DNA from: Emticicia agri
GTDB taxonomy: Bacteria > Bacteroidota > Bacteroidia > Cytophagales > Spirosomataceae
Length of the DNA: 32,144 nt
Assembly: GCA_945860265.1 (NCBI GenBank)
Contig: CAMAQF010000049.1
Span: 1-32,144 of the forward strand
Direction: 5' to 3'
Shown here: positions 8,974 through 17,905 of the stretch, piece after piece
How the letters are laid out: the number at the start of each line of letters is the position of its first letter
Numbering within the stretch: the stretch's first letter is position 1
The notes under the pieces: model-generated
What the model was told of the DNA's origin: nothing
Seen by the model: only the letters and a program-made list of their open reading frames with translations
Databases searched by the model: none
Position numbers and translations under genes: made by a program

Positions 8974-9335
8974 ATAGTAATTGTGCTATTTATCTTGTCA
9001 AAGGTGGCTTGGATAAAGGTGTTGAACAAGAACTTAGAAAGGCAACGGCATTAGGCTTTAATCTTTCGGTTGTAAGCCAAATCGAACTGTTAGGTTATGA
9101 TTTCCCAACAAGTGAGGTTAAATCAATAACTGAAAAATTTGTAGCCCAATGAACTGTTCTACCACTTGATAATGAGGTTGTTGCAAAAACAATAGTACTC
9201 AGGCGTTTATACAAAATCAAACTCCCCGATGCCATTATCGCTGCAACTGCGATAGTTTTTGACTTCACACTAATTTCTCGTAATGACAAAGATTTTGAAA
9301 AAATTGAGGAATTAAAATATTTCAACCCATTTTAA
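8952..9335 (+). pseudogene. PIN-domain toxin (VapC-like) interrupted by an in-frame TGA
   Basis: Read through, the frame gives 127 codons of a VapC-like PIN ribonuclease: TYLLDSNCAIYLV (first Asp), VVSQIELLGYDF (Glu), KIKLPDAIIAATAIV (Asp) and LISRNDKDFEKI (final acidic site). Codon 67 (9150-9152) is TGA, after FVAQ and before TVLPLDNEVV. The open part stops at 66 residues and loses the two distal acidic positions needed for metal binding. The remainder stays in the same frame with no further stop, so this is a single recent nonsense change or a sequencing error. Cys is a plausible original residue here (TGT or TGC to TGA). The start overlaps the antitoxin by 22 nt. Confidence 0.85.
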
Positions 9336-9394
9336 CAAACCGTAAAGGTTTTAACCCACAGTAGAATTGCTGTAAAGTTTAAAGATTTATTCAG

Positions 9395-10663
9395 ATGCTA
9401 CAACTAAATTATATAAAAGAAAACAAACAAGTTACGATTGATAGTTTGAAGCGTAAGTATTTCAAGAATGCTGAAGAAACGATTGAAATTGTTTTAAGAA
9501 TTGACCAAAATCGTCGTGAAACGCAAGCCGAATTAGATTCAACTTTGGCAAGAGCCAATGCTTTGGCCAAAGAAATTGGTGGCTTGATGAAAGCAGGCAA
9601 AAAAGAAGAAGCCGAAGTTGCCAAAGCTGAAACGGCCGAATTGAAAGTAAAATCGAAGGCTTTGGAAGAGGAATTAAAGGTTTCAGAATCAGAACTTTAC
9701 GATGCAATGGTCACGATTCCGAACCTTCCGCACGGAAGTGTTCCTGAAGGACGTACTCCCGATGAAAATATAACTATTTTTGAACATGGTCCGATTCCGA
9801 CTTTACACGAAGCCGCCTTGCCACATTGGGAGCTAATCAAGCAATATGATATTATTGATTTTGATTTAGGCAATAAAATTACAGGTGCGGGTTTTCCTGT
9901 TTATAAAGGAAAAGGAGCAAGAATTCAGCGTGCAATGATTAATTTCTTCTTGGATGAAGCATTGGACGCTGGCTATATGGAAATTCAACCGCCGATTTTG
10001 ATTAATAAAGAATCAGGTTTCGGAACAGGTCAATTACCTGACAAAGAAGGACAAATGTATCATTCAACAGTTGATGATTTATATTTGATTCCAACTGCCG
10101 AAGTGCCAGTAACTAATATTTACCGTGACGTAATTTTATCGGACAACGATTTGCCCATAAAAAATGCGGCTTATACACCTTGTTTCCGTCGTGAAGCTGG
10201 AAGTTGGGGAGCTCATGTGCGTGGATTGAATCGACTTCACCAATTTGACAAAATAGAAATAGTGCAGATTCGTAAGCCAGAAGAATCTTATCAAGCTCTT
10301 GACGAAATGGTTGAACACGTAAAATCATTGCTCGAAAAACTCCAACTTCCTTACCGAATTCTTCGCCTTTGTGGAGGAGATATGGGCTTTACATCGGCAC
10401 TCACTTATGACTTTGAGGTTTATTCGGCTGCCCAAAAACGTTGGTTAGAAGTTAGTTCAGTTTCAAACTTTGAATCATATCAAGCCAATCGTTTGAAACT
10501 CCGTTATAAAGTAGATGGCAAAACACAGCTATTGCATACACTTAATGGCTCTGCACTTGCTTTACCTCGTATTTTGGCTTCAATTTTAGAAAACTTCCAG
10601 ACGCCAGAAGGCATTAAAATACCAAAAGTATTAGTGCCTTATTGTGGTTTTGAAATGATATAA
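9395..10663 (+). CDS. serS: Seryl-tRNA synthetase
   Basis: Class II aminoacyl-tRNA synthetase that charges tRNA-Ser. The 422-residue length is normal. The N-terminal tRNA-binding coiled coil spans about residues 28-105, rich in Glu, Lys and Ala. The catalytic domain shows IPTAEVPVTN near 232-241, motif 2 with CFRREAGSWG and HVRGLNRLHQF near 263-284, and motif 3 with HTLNGSALALPRILASILEN near 381-400. The start follows the end of the decayed toxin by 59 nt with no clear promoter seen. A strong hairpin follows the stop. Confidence 0.98.
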   Translation: MLQLNYIKENKQVTIDSLKRKYFKNAEETIEIVLRIDQNRRETQAELDSTLARANALAKEIGGLMKAGKKEEAEVAKAETAELKVKSKALEEELKVSESELYDAMVTIPNLPHGSVPEGRTPDENITIFEHGPIPTLHEAALPHWELIKQYDIIDFDLGNKITGAGFPVYKGKGARIQRAMINFFLDEALDAGYMEIQPPILINKESGFGTGQLPDKEGQMYHSTVDDLYLIPTAEVPVTNIYRDVILSDNDLPIKNAAYTPCFRREAGSWGAHVRGLNRLHQFDKIEIVQIRKPEESYQALDEMVEHVKSLLEKLQLPYRILRLCGGDMGFTSALTYDFEVYSAAQKRWLEVSSVSNFESYQANRLKLRYKVDGKTQLLHTLNGSALALPRILASILENFQTPEGIKIPKVLVPYCGFEMI

Positions 10664-10681
10664 TTTATTGATTAAAATAGA

Positions 10682-10717
10682 AAAAGGCACTCCGATAAAT
10701 TTATCAGTGTGCCTTTT
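10682..10717. terminator. Bidirectional terminator between serS and the TonB receptor gene
   Basis: AAAAGGCAC at 10682-10690 pairs perfectly with GTGCCTTTT at 10709-10717; the interior GATAAA/TTTATC lengthens the stem. A-tract on one side and T-tract on the other make it suitable for both convergent genes. Confidence 0.85.
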
Positions 10718-10737
10718 GTATTTTTAAACAACGAGAC

Positions 10738-13170
10738 TTAAAATTCCCAAATCAAGCCTAAACCAGGTGTAATACTGGCAGTAGCATCAGCAATAATAAA
10801 TGGAATCCCATTTGAACCATTCGGATTTAGTGCTTTTTTGTCGGTTGTCTTGAAACCCGTGTTATCGGCAGTGCGTTCAAAAGTATAAGTTGGAATCGAC
10901 GGATTTTTAGCCAAAAGAGCATTTTGAATATCAAAGTAAAAATCAAAACTTTGCTTACGGAAGTTGATTTTCTTATCAATTCTGAAATCAAATTGACTAA
11001 AATTCTTTAGTCGTAGATTATTTAGTTTAGAATAATCAAGAATACCAACGCCCAAAGTTGTGTAATTTCGTTGTGAAGCTTCCAAATCGAAAGGTGTATA
11101 TGGAGCTCCTCCATAAAAACGATATTTTCCTCCCAATTCCCAGCCTTTCTTGAATTTGCGTCCAACCTGTAAAGCTACTAAGTGGCGACTATCCCAAGCC
11201 GATGGCACAAATACGCCATTTTTCCCCGAAAACTGACTCCAAAATAAAGTATAAGAGAAAACCGCAAACAAATTCTTTTGTAGTTTTTGTTGGACAAAAA
11301 ACTCAACACCATAGGCTTTCCCTTTTCCGATACTTTCTATCTTCTCGTTTCCGATTGCACCATAATCTCCGCCTTGATTGGCCAACGAAATGCCGTCACG
11401 AGCCGAAACTGCGTAATTATTATATATTTTGTAGAAACCTTCTAAAGTAAAGCGTGTCGATGGACGAGGAATAAACTCAAAACCACTCACAAAATGGTCG
11501 CTTTTTATATACTTATTGGCCTTGTTGACGAGCGTTCCGGCGTTATCTCTGAAACCTAAAACTGTATAAATCGGCAATTTGAAATATCTTCCCACCGAAG
11601 CATTTACTCGCCATTTATTCGCAAAACTATAACTCGCCGCTGCTCTCGGACTTAATGTTTTAAGCGGATTCATTCCTTCTTTCGTAAAACTATTCATATC
11701 GCTTCGGATTCCTGCCGAGAAATTAAGTTTTTCATCCCAAAACTTCCTAGAGGCCTGTGCAAATGCCCCAAACTTAAAAAAATCAACAGCTGTATTGAAT
11801 TTGAAAGCTACTTCTGGCTGAACTGTATTACCTTTATCATCAAGTAATTTTTTTCTTAGAAGATTATAAGAATTAGCGTTATATTTCACGAATTGGCTAC
11901 TTACACCATAAGAATACTCCCATTTATCACTAAATTTATTCACATCTATTCTTAGCTTATTTTCAATTTCTTGCGATTTTGTATTTAGTGTCAGCAAGCC
12001 TTTCGAGTTTTGTTTACCATCTTCAAACTTTTCGAGGGAATTGTCGTACATATTTCTACTCGATGAAATATTCATGTAGCCTTTGTCTAGCAAACGCTTC
12101 AATGTAAAACCTGTTGTATAATTCCATTGATTGATGTACGGAAATGCTCGCAAAATGTATTCTTTGCTCGGTGAAGATTCTTTCGGAACACCAAAATAAA
12201 ATTTATCAATCGCACCTAATCCGATAGCTGTAAGGGTGGTTTTTGCATTTATTTTGTGGGTAATTTTATACTGAAAATCCCAATAATTTGGGCGAATAGG
12301 TAAATCAATCAACTGAAATAAATATTGTAAATAGGAGCGACGTGCCGAAACCAAATAAGTTGTTTTGGGCGAAATTGGACCTTCAAAAGTGGCCGCGGCT
12401 TCGGTTGAACTTACACGAAAATTGCCTTGAAAATTCTCTTTATTGCCATCTCGCTGTTTAAATTGTAGCACCGACGACAAAGCATTATCATATTTAGCAT
12501 TAAAGCTACTAGACGAAAGTGTGGCATCTTCGATAAACGAAACGTTTAGAATACCCGTTGGCCCACCAGCACTTCCTTGGGTTGAAAAGTGATTAATTAC
12601 TGGAACTTCGATGCCATCAAGATAATATACATTTTCGTTTGGTGCTCCACCACGAATAATGATGTCATTTCTGAAAGCTCCACCGCCATTTGTGCCGCCA
12701 ACACCAGGTAAAACCTGAATTACTTGCGAAATATCAAAATTTCCTCCTGGATTATTCTTTATTTCTTCGGTCGAAAGTTTTTGAATCGAATTTGGCGTTT
12801 CTAATGTAGCCACCGAAACGGAGCGATTTACCACCACCTTGACCTCGTTAAGTTGCTTGGAATCTTCTTCCATCACAAAGTTGATAATATTGGCATTTCC
12901 TGAAGAAACCACGATATTAAATTTTGAGACATCTTTGTATCCAACGTAAGTAGCTTTTAGATTATAGCTACCTGTTGAAATGCCAGAGATTTTGAAATTC
13001 CCTTCCACGTCACTCTGTGTACCTTTTGGCGTTCCTTCCACCTGAATTGCTACGCCTATTAGGGGTTCTTGGGTACGGCGATCTTTAATTGTTCCTTGAA
13101 TTTCGCCCGTATTTTGTGCGTAAGCTATATTCAAACTTAGAAAGCAAAAAATGTAAATTATTTTATACAT
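10738..13170 (-). CDS. TonB-dependent receptor with carboxypeptidase-regulatory N-domain
   Basis: An 810-residue outer-membrane receptor. It has a signal peptide (MYKIIYIFCFLSLNIAYAQ), a CarboxypepD_reg-like domain at about residues 23-110 (GTIKDRRTQEPLIGVAIQVE), a plug domain at about 120-240 (DISQVIQVLPGVGG, DIIIRGGAPNENVYYLDGIE), and a beta-barrel to the C-terminus. It lacks the SusC signature and has no SusD partner, so it belongs to the general receptors that import siderophores, cofactors or other small ligands through TonB. The ligand is not evident. Transcription ends at the hairpin shared with serS. The region upstream holds a decayed MarR-type gene in the opposite direction. Confidence 0.93.
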   Translation of the reverse strand: MYKIIYIFCFLSLNIAYAQNTGEIQGTIKDRRTQEPLIGVAIQVEGTPKGTQSDVEGNFKISGISTGSYNLKATYVGYKDVSKFNIVVSSGNANIINFVMEEDSKQLNEVKVVVNRSVSVATLETPNSIQKLSTEEIKNNPGGNFDISQVIQVLPGVGGTNGGGAFRNDIIIRGGAPNENVYYLDGIEVPVINHFSTQGSAGGPTGILNVSFIEDATLSSSSFNAKYDNALSSVLQFKQRDGNKENFQGNFRVSSTEAAATFEGPISPKTTYLVSARRSYLQYLFQLIDLPIRPNYWDFQYKITHKINAKTTLTAIGLGAIDKFYFGVPKESSPSKEYILRAFPYINQWNYTTGFTLKRLLDKGYMNISSSRNMYDNSLEKFEDGKQNSKGLLTLNTKSQEIENKLRIDVNKFSDKWEYSYGVSSQFVKYNANSYNLLRKKLLDDKGNTVQPEVAFKFNTAVDFFKFGAFAQASRKFWDEKLNFSAGIRSDMNSFTKEGMNPLKTLSPRAAASYSFANKWRVNASVGRYFKLPIYTVLGFRDNAGTLVNKANKYIKSDHFVSGFEFIPRPSTRFTLEGFYKIYNNYAVSARDGISLANQGGDYGAIGNEKIESIGKGKAYGVEFFVQQKLQKNLFAVFSYTLFWSQFSGKNGVFVPSAWDSRHLVALQVGRKFKKGWELGGKYRFYGGAPYTPFDLEASQRNYTTLGVGILDYSKLNNLRLKNFSQFDFRIDKKINFRKQSFDFYFDIQNALLAKNPSIPTYTFERTADNTGFKTTDKKALNPNGSNGIPFIIADATASITPGLGLIWEF

Positions 13171-13344
13171 AAAAATGATTGTTTGAGAGAATGTGCCGCG
13201 TATAATTCAAAATGCCCGACAACTTTTTAGATTGAAATCTTTAATATTTAACAAAATCACCAATTATATGTTCTGTTTTTGAACTATATATTTTTAAATT
13301 GGCTTAAAAAAACACTTTTGTGTGAGCGAAATATTTAATTAAAA

Positions 13345-13874
13345 ATGGATTATAGCATTTTACAGAAATTAGTAGGTGATTTAGAAAGTTTTGAAGCTGA
13401 ACAGACTTCAAAGATTATTTAGATGGAAGATTTTGTGAGATTTCTGAATCAAAAATATTTAGAGCAAATAGTTACTCCGCAACTCGTTGAAGCACCTGCT
13501 AAAAATGATGAATATAATATTGGGCAATTAGTAGCTTTTATGTACCGATATGCCAAGGGGTACATCAAAAAGGCTTTAGAAGAATCGACAATATTGACTT
13601 AGGATGATTTTGGTTATTTAACGACCTTTTGGCAGTATGGAAATTTATAAAAAAGTAAGTCATTGAAAAGAATATACATGAGAAAAACCCGGGTTTGGAA
13701 ATGATCAAAAGGCTGATAAACCATCAATTACTCGAACAGCATGAAGACAAGCAAGATAAAAGAAGCAAACACTTTAAAATTACACCACTCGGGCAATCAG
13801 AATTTTACAAGGCTTTTGAAGGAATGCAGAAAATATGCAAGATTATTTCTGAAAAATTGAGTGATGTTGAGTGA
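13345..13874 (+). pseudogene. Degraded MarR-family transcriptional regulator
   Basis: A broken reading frame. From the ATG at 13345 it reads MDYSILQKLVGDLESF, then stops at TAG 13420-13422; the same frame goes on with FVRFLNQKYLEQIVTPQ and stops again at TAG 13600-13602 and TAA 13648-13650. After about one lost base near 13655-13660 the frame shifts and continues as NIHEKNPGLEMIKRLINHQL, a helix-turn-helix recognition-helix region, then QDKRSKHFKITPLGQSEF, the winged beta-hairpin (DKR...ITPLG) typical of MarR regulators, ending at TGA 13872-13874. Three nonsense codons and one frameshift make sequencing error unlikely. The regulator is dead; its former targets are unknown but may include the divergent TonB receptor. 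Confidence 0.8.
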
Positions 13875-14034
13875 CTCCAACTATCTTATCTACTAAACAA
13901 ACTGCATAATTTCCACAATTCTATTTTCTTGAACGAAAAAGATAAAAGTTCACATAAACTTTAAGAAAAGTATTTTTAATGAAAATGCCTTCAATATAAC
14001 TTCCTAGGACATTTTTTTAAATATTGAGCAAATT

Positions 14035-15405
14035 TTATCTAGCTGATTCCATCATGGCGAGTAAATGTTCTAAATCATATTCTAAAACACGACCATTTTG
14101 CTTGATCTTTTTGATATCATGCAATTCTACACCATTACGTACATAAGCTGGAGTTGTATTTAAAGAAGGATTACGGTAACCTTCACGCATAAATCGCTGA
14201 ATCATTGCCTTGATTTGCTCAGTTGTATCTTTCTGTTCAACTTTTGGCTCATTAAGTTCAGCATAAGTTGCAGTTTCTTCAACCTTGTTTTGTGTATTGC
14301 TTGTGTTTATAACCGTTGCTCCAACAGACGCCGTTGGTTGTGGCACAGACGCCATTAAAGTAGCAGCTATAACTGTTGATTTTACTTTTCCAACAATTGA
14401 TTCTGGTAAAGGTTCTGATTCAACAAGGTCGAAACCTGCTGCCACAATTGTTACACGCACTTTTTTTCCTAAATTATTATCAGTAGCAAAACCGTGTTTG
14501 AATAAACTTGCCTTGCTTTGAATTTGACTTTCAACAAACTTCGTAACCAATGTTTGGTCAGAAAGTTTGATTTTATGCTCGGGACTATATGCAATACTTA
14601 ATAAAATCCTTTGAGCACCGCTAATATCGTTGCTTTCAAGCAATGGCGAAGATAAAGCCAATTTGATAGCTTCTTCAACTCTTTTCTCGCCTTCGGCTTC
14701 AGCTGTTCCCATCACGGCTTGTCCTGCACCGCCCAAAACCTTCTTCACATCGGCAAAGTCAAGGTTGATAATACCGGTGCGAGTGATTAGCTCTGCGATA
14801 CTTTTCACACCATTAGCCAATACATCATCTGCTTTAGCATAAGCCTCTTCGATGTCCATATCGCCAAATTGTTCTTCCAATCGCTCATTCTTGATAATAA
14901 GAACTGTATCGCAGTTTTTCTTTAATTCTTCTATACCGATTCTTGCTTGAAAAATCTTATCGCCACCTTCAAACGGAAACGGGTCTGTTACGACCGCAAT
15001 CGTTAAAAGGTTCATTTCTTTAGCTATTTTAGCAATTACTGGTGCAGCACCAGTACCTGTTCCACCACCCATACCAGCCGTAATAAAAACCATTTCAGTT
15101 GGCTCTTTGAGCAATTCGCGGATTGATTTTTCACTTTCTTCGGCTGCTTTTTTACCCATTGTTGGCTCGGTACCAGCACCTAAACCCTTAGTAAGTTCAA
15201 CCCCAATTTGTAGTCGTTTTATTTCGGGAGAGGCAGATTCGAGGGCTTGTTGGTCAGTATTACAGATAATTAGTCCAATGTCATTTACGCCCATACTGTG
15301 CATGTGCTTAACGGCGTTACAGCCGGCACCACCCACACCTATTACTTTAATTATGTTTCTGAATTTGTTCTTTGGGACAAGTTCGTATTCTGGTTCTTCT
15401 GACAT
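14035..15405 (-). CDS. ftsZ: Cell division protein FtsZ
   Basis: Tubulin-like GTPase that polymerises into the Z ring at midcell. The 456-residue product has [10 protein letters not shown] near 23-32, the tubulin signature [10 protein letters not shown] at 113-122, and the T7 loop NLDFADV at 214-220 that completes the catalytic site of the next subunit. A variable linker follows from about residue 340. The tail has a [11 protein letters not shown] element near 418-428, resembling the PAFLR core used to bind FtsA, but it is followed by about 28 more residues ending in LLAMMESAR. It is the last gene of the dcw segment, 125 nt after ftsA; no clear terminator is seen downstream. Confidence 0.98.
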   Translation of the reverse strand: MSEEPEYELVPKNKFRNIIKVIGVGGAGCNAVKHMHSMGVNDIGLIICNTDQQALESASPEIKRLQIGVELTKGLGAGTEPTMGKKAAEESEKSIRELLKEPTEMVFITAGMGGGTGTGAAPVIAKIAKEMNLLTIAVVTDPFPFEGGDKIFQARIGIEELKKNCDTVLIIKNERLEEQFGDMDIEEAYAKADDVLANGVKSIAELITRTGIINLDFADVKKVLGGAGQAVMGTAEAEGEKRVEEAIKLALSSPLLESNDISGAQRILLSIAYSPEHKIKLSDQTLVTKFVESQIQSKASLFKHGFATDNNLGKKVRVTIVAAGFDLVESEPLPESIVGKVKSTVIAATLMASVPQPTASVGATVINTSNTQNKVEETATYAELNEPKVEQKDTTEQIKAMIQRFMREGYRNPSLNTTPAYVRNGVELHDIKKIKQNGRVLEYDLEHLLAMMESAR

Positions 15406-15530
15406 CGTGATAAACTTTTATAGTTTAGGAAAAGCTGTTTTTCTTTATTTTTATTTAAAAATACAGATAAAAGCGAAGTTGTATCAAAAAATTGCATATT
15501 CTTCCAAATATGATAAATTTATCTGAAAAA

Positions 15531-16949
15531 CTATAAGTATCCATTATCGTCGCCAAAATCTGATTTGGCAACTTGCACTTGACGTTTAAGCCAGCTCAGT
15601 AGTCCTCCGGTCTGTTGAGGCTCTTCTTGCGGAAATGATGGGTCAACTTCTTTATGGCGACCTACATTACGCGTTTCAAATCCATTGCTAGGGCTGGAAG
15701 TTAACTGGCTCTGTGGAATTTCTCCCCAAATTACCTCTTGAGGCACTCGCTCATCTAAAGGTAAGAAACCGGATAAAACCAAGCCAACAACAGTAGCATA
15801 TTTTGGATCAATAATTTTACTCAAAGAGCTTTCTCCGATATTACGGACGTTGTTGCCAACCCTAATATTCATGCCGTTGGTTACTTTGTCGAAAACGTCT
15901 TTTATCATTCGGATATTGGCTGTTCCACCCGTAAGCACAACGCCATTGATGAGTTGTCCTTCGTAGCCAGAGTGCATAATTTCGGCCATTGCCATTGCCG
16001 CAATTTCTTTTAGACGCTCTTCAATAATAATACTTACGTTTTTTGCAACGATTTCCTTATCGGGTAAACCTTCAACTCCAGGGATTTTGATAATATCATT
16101 TTTGCCTACTTCATCGGGGGGAACATCGCCCATGATGAGTTTGAGCTTTTCGGCGTGGTCGGGTAAAATCTGGAATGCTTTTACGAGGTCATTTGTGATA
16201 CTTTTTCCCGCAAAAGGAATCACGGAAATATGACGTAAACCGCTTTCGTGAAAAATTGCAACTTCAGTCGTATCACCACCGACGTTTACAACGGCAACAC
16301 CGAGTTTTTTATCTATTTCGATTAAAACCGACATTGCATCGGCCAAAGGAGAGAATAAAGTATGAACTATCTTTAGCGGTATAAAACGCTTATTATCTTG
16401 AATCTTTACGCCAACGCTCTCAATGGTTTGTTGGAGTGTAATATGCGGGTCGTTTGGTGTTGAAATCAAAAAGAAGTTTCCACCGAGTGTTACACCGAAA
16501 CGTCCGATTGGGTTTTCGGATACTAAAGCACGGTCAATGATAAACTCCTGTGGGAAAGTGTGAATAATGAGGTTTCCAGCGGTTGGGCGAAATGATTTAC
16601 GAATATCAACCGCCAATTTTTCGATTTCTTCTTTGCGAATCGTTGTGCGGCTATCGTTACGAGTTAAGAAGTTTTGGTGGCTTCTTCCCTCAACATATTC
16701 GCCCGAAATATTTACGATTACATTCTGAATATTGATGTCGGCTTTGTCGGATAATTTGGTAAGGATACGGTCAATATCACGAGCTGTAAACTCTAAGTTT
16801 ACAACTGTTCCATTAGATACACGCCCCTTTTGGGTAGGTTCTTCAACCATATCAAGAATTTTTACTTTCCCAATAGAGTCCATTATCCCTGCCACTGCAC
16901 AAATCTTTGTGCTACCAATATCTATGCCTACTATTACACCTTTATTCAT
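15531..16949 (-). CDS. ftsA: Cell division protein FtsA
   Basis: Actin-like ATPase that tethers FtsZ filaments to the membrane. I choose the ATG at 16949 (472 residues) because it starts at MNKGVIVGIDIGSTKICAVA, the phosphate-1 motif. The longer frame, from a GTG at 17000, adds 17 residues with no homology. Other actin-fold elements are VVNVGGDTTEVAIF (phosphate 2) and VVLTGGTANIRMI (adenosine site), with the FtsA-specific 1C domain inserted in the first half. The C-terminus GGLLSWLKRQVQVAKSDFG is a plausible amphipathic membrane-targeting helix. The gene lies 56 nt after ftsQ and upstream of ftsZ, in the standard order. Confidence 0.97.
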   Translation of the reverse strand: MNKGVIVGIDIGSTKICAVAGIMDSIGKVKILDMVEEPTQKGRVSNGTVVNLEFTARDIDRILTKLSDKADINIQNVIVNISGEYVEGRSHQNFLTRNDSRTTIRKEEIEKLAVDIRKSFRPTAGNLIIHTFPQEFIIDRALVSENPIGRFGVTLGGNFFLISTPNDPHITLQQTIESVGVKIQDNKRFIPLKIVHTLFSPLADAMSVLIEIDKKLGVAVVNVGGDTTEVAIFHESGLRHISVIPFAGKSITNDLVKAFQILPDHAEKLKLIMGDVPPDEVGKNDIIKIPGVEGLPDKEIVAKNVSIIIEERLKEIAAMAMAEIMHSGYEGQLINGVVLTGGTANIRMIKDVFDKVTNGMNIRVGNNVRNIGESSLSKIIDPKYATVVGLVLSGFLPLDERVPQEVIWGEIPQSQLTSSPSNGFETRNVGRHKEVDPSFPQEEPQQTGGLLSWLKRQVQVAKSDFGDDNGYL

Positions 16950-17005
16950 TCTTGTATTATTTATAAGGCTTTTAGTCCTAAAAGGACGGCTAAAAGTCAC
17001 AGCTT

Positions 17006-17773
17006 TTATTTACAAACAATTTGCCCGTCGTATTTCACACTCACTGACGAAAAACTATCCCAGCCCTTAACAGGTAAGATTTGGTTATAAAATATCTTTA
17101 ATCTATTCAATCTGTTTTCAATATTTGTTGGTTCGCCAAACTCAATAATATGATTACCAACCAATGGAACAACGTTAATATCTCCATTTGCGTCAATATT
17201 AAGCTGTGTGAATTGAGCCTTCAAAAAGGAATCTTCGTTGATTATTCTTATAAATTGTAGATTCTTCTCTTGACGCTTAGATTTTAGGTTTGACAAATTT
17301 CGGAAATATTCGCCCGAAATTAATAAAATTCTTGCGGAATATCGGTCTGAGAGCGGAAAAAAACTTCCATCGGCATCTACATATACATCATCACGGCCAT
17401 CGGCCATCATAACTCGACCAATCGGAATGTGCTGTTCGATGTCAACATTGAGTGTTCCTTCTACTCCACGGAACACTTGGCAGTTTTTAATTTGTCGGTT
17501 ACGCAATACTCGTTGCTCAATTTCTCGCAGGTCGATTTTCTTATAAAGTTTACCGATGAGTTGGTCGCTGCCATATTTTGTGACAAGTGATTCTACGTCT
17601 TTTTTGTTGATAAAAAACTGTTTGTCGGCATTTTTGAAATTAATTTCAATTTTCTTACAACGATTTGAAGAAAAACTTTCAGTAGAAAAAGCAATTAAAA
17701 CCACAATAGCACAGATTGCTATTACTCCCAATAGCACTTTGCCAATTTTACTTAAGTTAATATTAAGAAACAT
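17006..17773 (-). CDS. ftsQ: Cell division protein FtsQ/DivIB
   Basis: Bitopic inner-membrane divisome protein that links FtsL/FtsB to other components. The 255-residue product has a short cytoplasmic N-terminus, one membrane segment at about residues 11-30 (IGKVLLGVIAICAIVVLIAF), then a POTRA-like region (KKIEINFKNADKQFFINKKD) and a beta domain with the VYVDADGSFFPLSDR element typical of FtsQ. Identification rests on these features and on its position directly before ftsA. In Bacteroidota murC usually precedes ftsQ; here a 132-nt gap and an ATE-like gene do. Confidence 0.93.
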   Translation of the reverse strand: MFLNINLSKIGKVLLGVIAICAIVVLIAFSTESFSSNRCKKIEINFKNADKQFFINKKDVESLVTKYGSDQLIGKLYKKIDLREIEQRVLRNRQIKNCQVFRGVEGTLNVDIEQHIPIGRVMMADGRDDVYVDADGSFFPLSDRYSARILLISGEYFRNLSNLKSKRQEKNLQFIRIINEDSFLKAQFTQLNIDANGDINVVPLVGNHIIEFGEPTNIENRLNRLKIFYNQILPVKGWDSFSSVSVKYDGQIVCK

Positions 17774-17845
17774 TTTTATAGTTATTAGGAATATTAATTA
17801 TTTGTGAACAGGTTACTCCTTATTGGGAAACTGGGAAATTTCGTG

Positions 17846-17859
17846 ACCGCTAGTGCGGT
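17846..17859. repeat. Short palindrome between ftsQ and the ATE-like gene
   Basis: ACCGC-TAGT-GCGGT forms a perfect 5-bp stem with a 4-nt loop inside the 132-nt spacer. No T-tract follows on either strand, so it is not a standard terminator. It may be an RNA-processing site or one of the short intergenic palindromes also seen at 19826, 23737 and 30099. Confidence 0.4.
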
Positions 17860-17905
17860 TATTGGTAAAAAATTTATGATACAGAAATAAAAACTAATCA
17901 CCAAC

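Noticed and set aside
8952-9335. Selenocysteine at the TGA of the PIN frame
   Set aside because: TGA probably replaces a Cys codon, which raised the idea, but no convincing SECIS hairpin directly follows and PIN toxins are not known selenoproteins; a nonsense change is simpler.
13875-14034. Terminator for ftsZ
   Set aside because: Only weak pairings such as TCCTAGGA were seen and no hairpin with a T-tract; not supported.
15107-15526. 139-codon plus-strand frame over the ftsZ start
   Set aside because: Antisense to a clearly coding region with no recognisable protein features; a shadow of ftsZ.
16950-17000. GTG start extending FtsA by 17 residues
   Set aside because: The ATG at 16949 places the actin-fold phosphate motif at the normal distance from the N-terminus.
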